64,000 nt of DNA from the NCBI RefSeq assembly GCF_000424465.1, contig NZ_AUJY01000001.1, positions 1 to 64,000 of the forward strand. The letters run 5' to 3'. The notes below the pieces were generated by a model that was not told the origin of the DNA, did not search any database, and was given only the letters and a program-made list of their open reading frames with translations. Positions 42,909 through 51,350 of this stretch are shown here, piece by piece. The number at the start of each line of letters is the position of its first letter. Position 1 is the stretch's first letter. The stretch comes from Butyrivibrio hungatei NK4A153 (lineage in GTDB: Bacteria; Bacillota; Clostridia; Lachnospirales; Lachnospiraceae). Made by a program: the position numbers and the translations under genes.

Positions 42909-45004
42909 AGGAGAAACTGAAAAAAACGCCTGTTGCGATCATATTTGTAATGGCTGCCAGCTTACTGCTGGCAGTCCTTTGCATAGCTTATTCTGTTTAT
43001 TACCAGTATTCTGTCAAGTTGACAGAGAAGTACGGAAATGAAAAAGAACTTGCTGTTTCTGCGATAAGGTCCGCACTTCGTGATATGTCAAAAGAATCCG
43101 GTGAAGAGAATGGGCGTTTTTTGCTTGCTTCTTATGACACGGATAAGGAGAATCAAAAAGATATAGCTTATTCATACGACAATGCGCTGTGTGCGCTTGC
43201 GTTTATGGCGGATGGAGATAAAGAGTCTGCATCTGCTATTCTTGATGCCTTCATATATGCCGCGGTCAATGACAGGGGAGATGTGCAGAGAGTAAGAAAT
43301 GCTTATTCTGCGGGAAACATTGTCGGAGATGTCTGCGGAAGTGTAAGACTTCCCGGATATTATGACAATGAGAGGAATATGTGGGTCGAAGATCCTTCGC
43401 TTGTCGGCAGCAGTAGCGGCAATCTGGCGTGGGTGTCCCTTGCACTTCTTTGGTATGACAAATTGTACGGAGAAGAAGAGGATACATATCTTTATACCAA
43501 AACCGCGGTTTCCCTTATGGACTGGGTTCTTGAGAATTGCGCGGACGAAAATCCCGGATTTATTGCGGGTATAAACGGATGGCCTGAAAATGACATGTCA
43601 CAGGCGCAGGTGCTTAGTTATAAATCTCTTGAGCACAACGTTGACTGTCTGGTTGCTTTTGATGCACTCTATAAGCTTACGGGCGATGAGAAATATAATG
43701 AGGCTGCGCAGAATTCAAAGAAATTCATAGACAGTATGTATGATGCAAAAAAAGGATACTACTATACCGGAACAGCTTCTGACGGCATAACTCCGAACAC
43801 GGGGCAGGTCGTTCTTGATGCGCAGGTGTGGACGGCACTTGCGGTTGACGGTGTTATCAAGGACAGACGTGTTCGAAAGAATATCGGTAAGATGAAAACG
43901 CCCGACAACGGATATGCTTTTTGTCTTGACGAGGCAGCAGGAGGGTTTTGGACAGAAGGAACGGCGTTTACGGCTCTTTATTATCAGGAGTGTGGAAAAA
44001 GAAGAGCTGTTTACGGAGCGATTGATTCAATTTGCAGAATTTTAAAGGTTGACGGTCGTATTCCCGCTTGCTCGGGAGAACGCATAAACACGGGAATGGA
44101 TCTTTTTGACGGTACTCCCTGGATATATGACAGCAGTCCTCATATAGCCCCCGGAGCGTGGTTTGTAATGGCAATCGACGGATTCAATCCGTTTGATATT
44201 GAGATTTCGCCCGAGTCAAAAGAAAGATATGAAAAAGGAAAGCCTGTATACGAGGCGTTTGACATTCCCGGTATGAGAGAACAGCTTAGGGAAGAGCAGT
44301 TTGTCATTCATGCTGCGGGAAGCTATTCTGAAGATGGCGGAGAGGGGCTCTTTTACACAAACAGTCTGGAAGCACTTCAGAGTGCATATGATGCGGGCAA
44401 AAGAATGATAGAGATGGATTTCATGTTCACAAGTGACGGATATCCTGTCTGTGCGCACAATGCAGATGGTGCGTGGGCACTGGGATTTTCTTTTGGCAAG
44501 GCACCGAAACATAATGAGTTCATGAATTCAAAGGTTTATGACAGACTTACACCGCTTGATATCTATACTCTTGCGGATTTTATGCGAGAGCATAATGATA
44601 TGTATGTGGTTACCGATATTAAGGAGGCTTCCGGTGCCGGAATCAAGGGAGTGTACGGGACTTTCTCAAAATGTATTCCGGATCTTATGAACCGCTTTGT
44701 GATTCAGATTTATCACGACGAAGAGTATGAAGTCGTGAAGGATGCGGGATTTTCGTATGTTATCTACACGCTTTACGCTGCGGATGAAGATGAGTGTGAG
44801 AGCGAAGCGATAATACAGAGCTGCAAAAATATGGAGCTTGTCGCACTTACAATGCCGGATGTCTGGGTTGACGACGCGGGATTTGTGTCTGAGATCAACG
44901 AAACCGGAGTGCCGCTTTTTGTCCATACCATCAATGATAAGAAGGACATGGATAGGTACAAAGCGCTTGGAATTGCGGGTTTTTACACGGATCAGGTTGA
45001 TTGA
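42905..45004 (+). CDS. Membrane-anchored glycosidase-like/GDPD fusion
   Basis: A 699-residue protein. An N-terminal helix (about 9-31) anchors it outside the cell. Residues about 45-430 look like an alpha/alpha-barrel glycosidase or lyase (repeated Trp/Tyr-rich helices, YSYDNALCALAFM, SGNLAWVSLALLWYD, WTEGTAFTALYY). Residues about 460-699 form a glycerophosphodiester phosphodiesterase-like domain: IHAAGS in place of HRG, MIEMDFMFTSDGYPVCAHN (the ExD and His positions), YVVTDIKE, and an end of IAGFYTDQ. Such a pair could cut both a glycan backbone and glycerophosphate substituents, as BcsZ trims in cellulose systems. The start is GTG 42905 overlapping the previous stop, with GTGGGGG 4 nt upstream. 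Catalytic acids of the glycosidase part are not assigned. Confidence 0.75.
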   Translation: MKEKLKKTPVAIIFVMAASLLLAVLCIAYSVYYQYSVKLTEKYGNEKELAVSAIRSALRDMSKESGEENGRFLLASYDTDKENQKDIAYSYDNALCALAFMADGDKESASAILDAFIYAAVNDRGDVQRVRNAYSAGNIVGDVCGSVRLPGYYDNERNMWVEDPSLVGSSSGNLAWVSLALLWYDKLYGEEEDTYLYTKTAVSLMDWVLENCADENPGFIAGINGWPENDMSQAQVLSYKSLEHNVDCLVAFDALYKLTGDEKYNEAAQNSKKFIDSMYDAKKGYYYTGTASDGITPNTGQVVLDAQVWTALAVDGVIKDRRVRKNIGKMKTPDNGYAFCLDEAAGGFWTEGTAFTALYYQECGKRRAVYGAIDSICRILKVDGRIPACSGERINTGMDLFDGTPWIYDSSPHIAPGAWFVMAIDGFNPFDIEISPESKERYEKGKPVYEAFDIPGMREQLREEQFVIHAAGSYSEDGGEGLFYTNSLEALQSAYDAGKRMIEMDFMFTSDGYPVCAHNADGAWALGFSFGKAPKHNEFMNSKVYDRLTPLDIYTLADFMREHNDMYVVTDIKEASGAGIKGVYGTFSKCIPDLMNRFVIQIYHDEEYEVVKDAGFSYVIYTLYAADEDECESEAIIQSCKNMELVALTMPDVWVDDAGFVSEINETGVPLFVHTINDKKDMDRYKALGIAGFYTDQVD

Positions 45005-45083
45005 GCGGATGGGTAGTGAGCTTGCGGTAAATGACATTTTGGAATAACAGAAAAAAATTTTTGAAAAAAATAAAAAATGGGTG

Positions 45084-45112
45084 TTGACGAAAGCCGCATA
45101 CTTTGCTATTAT
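45084..45112 (+). promoter_or_regulatory. Promoter of tRNA-Leu
   Basis: TTGACG (45084-45089), 17 nt, TATTAT (45107-45112), 34 nt before the tRNA. Confidence 0.85.
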
Positions 45113-45146
45113 AAACAAGTCGTCGCGAGAGAGATGACGACGGAAT

Positions 45147-45231
45147 GCGGAAGTGTCGGAATTGGCAGACGAGCAAGACTAAGGATCTTGTGACTGTTTA
45201 TGTCGTGTGGGTTCAAGTCCCATCTTCCGCA
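45147..45231 (+). tRNA. tRNA-Leu (anticodon AAG), second copy
   Basis: Identical over all 85 nt to the minus-strand gene at 29834-29918; acceptor GCGGAAG/CTTCCGC, loop CTAAGGA, long variable arm. The flanks differ from the other copy beyond a couple of bases, so this is a gene copy, not a large duplication. Confidence 0.93.
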
Positions 45232-45244
45232 CGATATTTTATCA

Positions 45245-45279
45245 AGGTTTATCACTTTTTGTGATAGACCTTTTTTCTT
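45245..45279 (+). terminator. Terminator of tRNA-Leu
   Basis: GGTTTATCAC pairs with GTGATAGACC around TTTTT, followed by TTTTTTC. Confidence 0.88.
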
Positions 45280-45768
45280 GCCTAACCCACATAACACGGT
45301 CTTTTATTAAACCCACACTCTTTTTATCTTCTTCTATCATTTTTTACATTTTCCATTTAAAGATATGAGTTTGTGATACTGGATGTGAAATAAAATTGTC
45401 TTTATTTCATTCCAAAAGTAGTCTGTTTAGTAGTTGGAAAAGAAGGCCAAACAGCTCAAGAACTATCTTGCATGCTTATAGATATAAGCTTGTGGTAAGA
45501 AATGTGGGTGAATAAATACCGGTGCATGTAATATTTGTTTTTTATTGATAATTGTGCTAAATTTTTGTGGTGATAAATATGCTCTATATGTTTACAATTG
45601 GTATGCATTTATTTTGATATGCAGTATGTGCGTTGATGTGTTATACAAAGAGGAGCTTTGCGACTTTTTGTTCTTGTTTTTTCATTTGGCATTCGCCAAA
45701 ATGATTCAATGATTTTTAGGGATTTATTTTTGATTGAATAGGGCCGGTCGTGATGATGTTTTGTTAGA
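45280..45768. other. AT-rich gene-free stretch downstream of tRNA-Leu
   Basis: No supported ORF, RNA or repeat is seen in these 490 bases. The position (after a tRNA 3-prime end, before repeat arrays and orphan genes) fits decayed accessory DNA. Confidence 0.4.
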
Positions 45769-46080
45769 GGCACCGCACGTAAAAGCCGTGGAGGATGTGT
45801 ACGGTGCTAAAGCGCGAAGAGGCACCGCACGGAAAGCTTGCGGAGGATGTGTACGGTGCGAAAAAGCGAAGAGGCACCGCACAGAAAATTTGTGGAGGAT
45901 GTGTACGGTGCGAAAATGCGAAGAGGCACCGCACGGAAAGTTTGCGGAGGATGTGTATGGTGCGAAAACGGGAAGAGGCACCGCACGGAAAGTTTGCGGA
46001 GGATGTGTACGGTGCGAAAACGGGAAGAGGCACCGCACAGAAAATTTGTGGAGGATGTGTACGGTGCCTAAAGCCAAAAA
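45769..46080. repeat. Array 1: six tandem 52-bp hairpin repeats
   Basis: Units start at 45769, 45821, 45873, 45925, 45977 and 46029, each exactly 52 bp with no spacers. Every unit has GCACCG at positions 2-7 and CGGTGC at 34-39, so each can fold, and neighbouring units can also pair. Between them lies a variable purine-rich loop (GGAAAG or AGAAAA, then GGAGGATGTGTA). Since 52 is not a multiple of 3, all frames stay open, giving spurious ORFs. Related to array 2 at 48266. Confidence 0.93.
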
Positions 46081-46129
46081 AGACAAATAATAAGCTTTAC
46101 ACAGAGATTTGAAAGGAACAAATGTAGCA

Positions 46130-46927
46130 ATGATAGATTACAGAAATGAGTTAATTGGACAATTCAATGAAATTCGAGGGATGATCAACACTCTTGAGAA
46201 AAGAAAAACAAGATATAAAGGATTAGATGACGGCAAAATTCTAGTTACATCATGCCGCGGCGTCCCACAATACTATTTTCGCAAGAACGGGGACAAGAAA
46301 AGAGAATACATCAAATCTGCGAGGAGGGATATGATACGCCTCCTGATTCAGAGAGATTATGACGAGAAACTTTTGCGTGAATTAAAACCGCTGATGAAGA
46401 GGATGGAGGTTTTTATAAAAGGATATGACATTGGAATGATTGACAGAGTTTATAGTGGTCTGTGTCGCGGAAGGAAAGAGATGATAAGTCCTATACGGTC
46501 TACGGAAGAAATGAGAATAGAAGAATGGTACAACAGTTTTAATGGTGGAAAGAACTCTGTGGAAGTGGCTGTTGCTCATAAGACAATTAAAGGGGAAACG
46601 GTCAGATCCAAATCGGAGAAGATTATTGCGGATTATTTATATAGTATGAAGATACCGTATGTATATGAACCGGAATTTTTGTTGAAAGATAGAAGACATA
46701 TCTTTCCGGACTTTGCAATATATAGCGTAAGGAAAGATAAAACAATTTACTGGGAACATTTAGGGCTTGTTAATGATCCCGAATATGCGGTCAAGAATCT
46801 AAAAAAGCTGATATCATACGAGAAAAGCGGACTTGTACTTGGTGATACATTGCTTATATCTTTAGAAAGCGCAGAAAGTCCACTTGATTTTGAAGCCGTA
46901 AAAAAGAAACTTGAATCAGCATTATGA
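46130..46927 (+). CDS. PD-(D/E)XK nuclease-like protein between the repeat arrays
   Basis: A soluble 265-residue protein. The C-terminal part has a nuclease-like pattern: RSKSEKIIADYLYSMKIPYVY with EPE, then IFPDFAIYS, then IYWEHLG, the E...PD...(D/E)XK-like order of DUF559/restriction-type folds. The N-terminal 130 residues are Lys/Arg-rich and helical and may bind nucleic acid. The start is taken at ATG 46130 (AAAGGA about 13 nt before); a TTG frame from 46109 has a poorer site. It lies 50 nt after array 1 and before array 2, so it may belong to the same mobile or repeat-associated unit. Catalytic assignment is tentative. Confidence 0.6.
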   Translation: MIDYRNELIGQFNEIRGMINTLEKRKTRYKGLDDGKILVTSCRGVPQYYFRKNGDKKREYIKSARRDMIRLLIQRDYDEKLLRELKPLMKRMEVFIKGYDIGMIDRVYSGLCRGRKEMISPIRSTEEMRIEEWYNSFNGGKNSVEVAVAHKTIKGETVRSKSEKIIADYLYSMKIPYVYEPEFLLKDRRHIFPDFAIYSVRKDKTIYWEHLGLVNDPEYAVKNLKKLISYEKSGLVLGDTLLISLESAESPLDFEAVKKKLESAL

Positions 46928-47125
46928 ATGAGAATAATAGCATCTAGAAAGTATGGAGAGTATCGGGAGGTGCAGGAAAAGTAATTAGTGATTTGTCTTG
47001 CTTATTTTTGAATGTGAATATTTGGCGAACTTTCCAATTGAATTGGTTAAAAAATGTTAAGGACATGTTATACTTCTTTGTGGGGTATTAGTGCCCTTGG
47101 ATTTTTTTGACATAAGGAGAATTAC

Positions 47126-48043
47126 ATGAAGAAACTAAGATTTTTACCCAAGATGTTGATTTTTGCTCTTGTTTTGGCTTCGGCTGCGCCTCTTGAGGTT
47201 CACGCAGATTCAAATGCCGACAATAAGGCGGCACTTGCAAAAAGAAGTGACCTTGATGAGACAGGGAAAATGCTTAAGACAAGCAAGACCATTGATGGTA
47301 TAAAGTATTCGCTTACCATTGATCTTACAAAGTGGGACGGATACACAAATGTTGAGCAGTTTGACCATATTGAGAATCTTTTTTACGAGGTATATCCTCA
47401 GATGTACAAGAGATTTGGTGATTATAAAAAAGCCACAACAGATGTTACGATAGCGATTGAAAATGAAGGTTATGAGATTGCTTCGGCCAATTCGAAGAAG
47501 AACAGGATTCATCTTCATGATAAGTATTTAGATAAGCACTACGATCATTTCGATGTTCTGACTCATGAGCTTGCACATATTGTACATGGAGGTTTTGTGA
47601 GGGATAATCTTGAGTTCCCTAAATATTCCGAAGTATTTGCAGATTATTGCAGATATATCTATGCTTACAAAGACGGAAGATACAATGACAAAAACTGGGT
47701 GCTTCCCGATGCGAACACTCAGAAAACCCGCGAAACTTCAGTGAGATTTTTGGTGTGGCTCGATAAGGAAACATCTTCATCCAGCCGTGATATTATCCGC
47801 GACTTCTTTGAGGTTTGCTGCATGTCTGACTTCAAGAAAGAAAAGTGGGGAGAGATGTGGAAGAGTCTTTTCAAGGGTACAAAGTTTGAAGGCAAGACGA
47901 TAGATGAAGTTTGGGAGATATACAAGAAGTCAGATTTTGCTTATCTTTCAGCCAAAGCGCCGGATAAGGATACAAAATCCGATCTTCTTAAGAAAACTGA
48001 TGTGAGAAACTTTATCAGAAAGAACAGCTATTCATTTAAATAA
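47126..48043 (+). CDS. Secreted metalloprotease, basic-secretory-protein-like
   Basis: A 305-residue exported protein: signal peptide MKKLRFLPKMLIFALVLASA, cut near VHA-DS. The zinc motif is LTHELAHIVHGG with a downstream acidic ligand candidate in SEVFADYCR, followed by VRFLVWLD. That order resembles the basic secretory protein peptidase family (HExxH...ADY...RFLxWL), found in plants and bacteria. Likely substrates are proteins or peptides outside the cell; in a gut or rumen setting plant proteins are plausible. It has its own AAGGAG site and a terminator, so it is monocistronic. It sits between the two 52-bp repeat arrays. Confidence 0.7.
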   Translation: MKKLRFLPKMLIFALVLASAAPLEVHADSNADNKAALAKRSDLDETGKMLKTSKTIDGIKYSLTIDLTKWDGYTNVEQFDHIENLFYEVYPQMYKRFGDYKKATTDVTIAIENEGYEIASANSKKNRIHLHDKYLDKHYDHFDVLTHELAHIVHGGFVRDNLEFPKYSEVFADYCRYIYAYKDGRYNDKNWVLPDANTQKTRETSVRFLVWLDKETSSSSRDIIRDFFEVCCMSDFKKEKWGEMWKSLFKGTKFEGKTIDEVWEIYKKSDFAYLSAKAPDKDTKSDLLKKTDVRNFIRKNSYSFK

Positions 48044-48055
48044 AAAGAGTATTCC

Positions 48056-48089
48056 AAATTACTACCTGAGTTTTCGGGTAGTAATTTTT
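48056..48089 (+). terminator. Terminator of the secreted protease gene
   Basis: AAATTACTACC pairs with GGGTAGTAATTT across TGAGTTTTC, ending in TTTTTG. Confidence 0.8.
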
Positions 48090-48265
48090 GATTAGAAAAT
48101 TCCTCGTATTCAACAAGATGCTCTGCAGGGATGCACGGCTCGCGGAAGGCTTTTTTATTGAAAAGAAATGCTCTGCTATGGATGCGGCCTATGTGCATAA
48201 TAAATTGAATTTATTAATGGGGTGAATTGGAGCAGGTATGCTATTGTGAGAGGCTTTGACGCAGA

Positions 48266-48577
48266 GGCACCGCACAGAAAAGTTGTGGAAGATGTATGCG
48301 GTGCGAAAAAGCGAACAGGCACCGCACAGAAAAGTTGTGGAAGATGTATGCGGTGCGAAAAAGCGAACAGGCACCGCACAGAAAGGTTGTAGAGGAAGTG
48401 TGCGGTGCGAAAATGCGGCCAGGCACCGCACAGAGAGGCTGTGGAGGAAGTGTACGGTGCGAAAATGCGATCAAGCACCGCACAGAAAGGCTGTGGAAGA
48501 TGTATGCGGTGCGAAAGTGGGAACAGGCACCGCACAGAAAAGCGGTGGAAGATACATGCGGTGCAAAAGTGCGTAAA
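48266..48577. repeat. Array 2: six tandem 52-bp hairpin repeats
   Basis: Units start at 48266, 48318, 48370, 48422, 48474 and 48526, again exactly 52 bp each with no spacers, followed by a decayed seventh copy from 48578 (AGTACCGTATAGG). The left arm GCACCGCAC is near invariant, while the right arm varies (ATGCGGTGC, GTGCGGTGC, GTACGGTGC), lengthening or shortening the stem between 6 and 9 bp. It has the same family, unit length and copy number as array 1, in the same orientation, 2.2 kb away. Confidence 0.93.
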
Positions 48578-48884
48578 AGTACCGTATAGGAAAAGACATG
48601 AAAGAAATAAATTATTGCAATGATGGATTACAGTAGGAGATGATAAGCATATATCTCAAATAATTCTTGATGGTTAATAAAAATTCCTATAACTTAATAT
48701 GTATTCAATAGAAAAACTCTGTGGAATTCGTTATCATAGCATTAGAACGGCGCCGGTAATAAAGCATGCATTCTTAGTTTTAATATCCGTGAATGCACAA
48801 CAAGACATCACACTTTTTCCGAAAGATTTAAGTGTAAACCTTTTGGAAAATACGGATTTAGAGAGTATAGAGGAGACTGAGCTA
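48578..48884. other. Region between array 2 and the XRE gene
   Basis: Holds the decayed seventh repeat and probably the promoter of the regulator. A long frame from 48699 runs into the XRE gene, but its first 62 residues have no recognisable pattern and no ribosome site, so I treat it as non-coding. Confidence 0.4.
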
Positions 48885-49954
48885 ATGACTATAGGAAAAG
48901 TGATACGAAAATACTGCAAGGAATTGGGACTTACACAGGAAGAAATGGCTAAAAGTCTTGGAGTGACTGCGCCGGCTGTCAATAAGTGGGAGAATGAGAA
49001 TACGCTTCCCGATATCAGCTTGCTTGCACCGATTGCAAGACTTCTTGGAATATCGATGGATGAGCTGTTGTCGTTTAAAGAAAATCTGACTGATGAAGAG
49101 GTTGACGTTTATATAAAATCTCTATGTCAGAAACTGGAAAAAGGACTCTATGAGGAAGTGTTTGAATCTGCAAGAAAGAAGATAGAAGAATATCCAAACT
49201 GCGAAAAACTAAAACTTAACAGTGCGCTGATTTTTGAGGGTGCCCGATACGCGGCTTTACATAAAAAGGAGTGCAAAATTCTGAAAAAAAATGATGAGCA
49301 TATCGCTGCATGGCTTCAGGATTTGATGGAATCGGGGGATTCGAAAATAAGAACGTCGGCCGCCAAAATGTTGTTTTTATGCACTACAGAAAAGAAGACT
49401 ACATAAAGGCTGAGGAGCTTTTAAGTTATTTTGATGAGAGAGGGTATGAGCGCAGGTTTTTCCAAGCTGAGATTCATGAAAAGAATGGAAAGACAGAAGA
49501 AGCATTCAAGGAACTTGAGGACCTTATGCTTGAAGAGGTTAATCAGATAAAATGCGTATTGAATTTGTTACAGAGGCTCTATAAGGATGCCGGAAACCTC
49601 AGAATGGCATATAAAATGGCGGATGTTAGCGGTGAGGTTTCAAGATGCTTTGAACTTGGCATTTACCAGGAAGTTATGCAGAAACTTGAACTTGCGGAAT
49701 ATGAAAAAGATGTTGAGAAGACAGCTTCTATTATGAAACAGCTTGTAGACAATGTTGATACAATGTTGGATATCAATAATTCTGAGCTGTATGCTCATCT
49801 TAGGGTGGAGAAAAAAGAGCGTTCGGATAAGTCGGAGTTTATAAAGAAATTTCAATCGCAGTTGATCGGGGAATTTTGCAATGAGGAAATGTTTGCCTAT
49901 ATGCGCGGCAATGAATATTGGGAATCATTACGAAATATACCTGATGTAAAATAA
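48885..49954 (+). pseudogene. XRE-family regulator with TPR-like C-terminus, frameshifted
   Basis: ATG 48885 (GAGGAG upstream) opens an XRE helix-turn-helix protein: LTQEEMAKSLGVTAPAVNKW with ENENTLPDISLLAPIARLLG, then a helical domain. The frame stops at 49406 (ending AAKMLFLCTTEKKTT), while the next frame continues from about 49370 (VVFMHYRKEDYIKAEELLSYF) to 49954 with TPR-like helices. Joining the two gives one continuous protein of about 355 residues, the normal length of this clostridial family. The break lies at the T5 run near 49374-49378; one extra T (or two fewer bases) restores the frame. It may be a decayed gene, phase variation at a short homopolymer, or an assembly error. Confidence 0.75.
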
Positions 49955-50079
49955 CTCAATAAATGTGGTATCATAATATAAAACGATTTCAATTTTGTAT
50001 TTTGTGTATGAATGGTTACTGATCTAAATCTAGAAATGTGCGTTTCGTAAGAACATGATATGAAAGGGGGATCTATTAT

Positions 50080-50655
50080 ATGGAACCGCATGATGTTGGG
50101 GGCAAACTGTCAGATAACGCAATTGAAAACAATGCAGGAAATTCAAATTTGACAGGTGCAAATGTACCTGAAATGGCAGGAAGTGAGAAAGATTTGGTGT
50201 TAGAAGCTGCTTTGAACAAGGAAAGAATTCAAGCTGCAACGCCTGGTGATGCCGGAATTTCAAACAATCTCACAGAGGCATTACTCACCGAGATGCGAGA
50301 CCTTTCGAAGAAGCGGCTTTTTTTCCAGAAGATTGCAACGGGATGTATGGCAGGAATGCTTTTGGTGGTGTTTCTGACATGTATCATCGTTGTACCGAAG
50401 GCGATGACAACGCTTTCGCATATCAACAATGTTTCTGTTAAGGCAGAGAACTCACTTGATGAGATCGATGTCATGACAAAGGGCATAACGAGTGCGACTG
50501 ATAGCCTTAACGAACTGGTTGCGGGCAATTCAGCATCACTCACTGAGGCGGTCACATCTCTATCTAGGATAGATTTTGACGGACTTAACAAGGCAATCAC
50601 CGATCTTCAGGATGCGGCGGGGCCTATGGCAGCTCTTATGAAAAGGTTTAGATAA
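50080..50655 (+). CDS. Single-helix membrane protein, DUF948-like
   Basis: A 191-residue protein with a polar, Asn/Ala-rich cytoplasmic N-terminus (1-75), one helix (about 88-108, CMAGMLLVVFLTCIIVVPKA), and an outer helical part (SVKAENSLDEIDVMTKGITS) like the coiled segments of DUF948 or methyl-accepting-type stalks without a signalling domain. AAAGGGGG precedes ATG 50080. The next gene (DUF6465-like) starts 57 nt after the stop, so the two likely form an operon with the 51351 gene. No function is assigned. Confidence 0.65.
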   Translation: MEPHDVGGKLSDNAIENNAGNSNLTGANVPEMAGSEKDLVLEAALNKERIQAATPGDAGISNNLTEALLTEMRDLSKKRLFFQKIATGCMAGMLLVVFLTCIIVVPKAMTTLSHINNVSVKAENSLDEIDVMTKGITSATDSLNELVAGNSASLTEAVTSLSRIDFDGLNKAITDLQDAAGPMAALMKRFR

Positions 50656-50712
50656 ACTATCCCCGGTGCTTTGGGTGCTGAGGACGATTCTTTATTCCGG
50701 GAGGGAAAAATA

Positions 50713-51345
50713 ATGGGCATGAATTCTACAGAAGATAAGATAAAAGAGATAGCAAGAGAGTTTTCGAAGGCTACTGAGCCTGTTATAAAAGAAGCTAAGA
50801 AAGCTGCAGAGCCTTTTTTGAGAGATGTTAAAGAAGCTACCAAGCCATATACCAGTAAAGCTGAACCATATATCAAAAAGGCGGAGCCATACTTTAAGGA
50901 TATTAAAGAGAAGACCGAGCCTTATTTAAAAGACATTAAAGACAAGGCAGAGCCTGTTTATGCGGAAGTTAAGACAAAGGCAGAGCCTTATATAAAAGAT
51001 ATCAAGGAAAAAGCGGAGCCTTATATCACTAAGGCAAAAGAGAAGACGGCGCCCGCTGCAAAGACTGTAAAGGAAACATCGCAGAAAGCAGCCAAGGTTG
51101 CTAAAGAGGCGAGCCGGGACATTTCCGCAAAGGCTGCAAAGCGCGCGTGCAAAGAAGAAGTTTTCGTGCAGTACAATCACCATGAGATAAACACTTCGGA
51201 TATAATCGAGCGTGCAAAAAAGGATTACATAAGCAAAGGAAATAAAGCTACCGCTATCAAAGAGATTCAGGTTTACATCAAGCCTTCGGACAATGCCGCA
51301 TACTATGTGGTAAATCATACTGATACCGGAAAAGTCGAGTTTTAA
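50713..51345 (+). CDS. DUF6465-like protein with LEA/apolipoprotein-like repeats
   Basis: This 210-residue cytoplasmic protein has an N-terminal 130 residues made of about ten 11-12-residue amphipathic repeats around AEPYIKDIKEK, alternating Lys, Glu, Pro and Tyr, much like late-embryogenesis or apolipoprotein helices that lie on membranes. The C-terminus (EEVFVQYNHHEINTSDIIER and on, then IKEIQVYIKPSDNAAYYVVN) matches the pattern I associate with DUF6465. ATG 50713 follows GGGAGGGAAA; an earlier TTG frame exists. It is between a membrane protein and a small orphan, six bases before the latter. The role is unknown; envelope or stress protection is a guess. Confidence 0.7.
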   Translation: MGMNSTEDKIKEIAREFSKATEPVIKEAKKAAEPFLRDVKEATKPYTSKAEPYIKKAEPYFKDIKEKTEPYLKDIKDKAEPVYAEVKTKAEPYIKDIKEKAEPYITKAKEKTAPAAKTVKETSQKAAKVAKEASRDISAKAAKRACKEEVFVQYNHHEINTSDIIERAKKDYISKGNKATAIKEIQVYIKPSDNAAYYVVNHTDTGKVEF

Positions 51346-51350
51346 CAGAT

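Noticed and set aside
45724..46112. Several open frames of 77-120 codons on both strands over array 1 (and similar over array 2)
   Set aside because: They arise because a 52-bp unit lacks stops in most frames; no ribosome sites, and the translations cycle through frames.
46130..47000. A defence system around the nuclease-like gene
   Set aside because: No partner such as a methylase, helicase, toxin or reverse transcriptase is nearby; one nuclease-like gene is not enough.
45769..48577. CRISPR arrays
   Set aside because: Units are contiguous and similar throughout, with no unique spacers and no cas genes; each unit carries its own inverted repeat.
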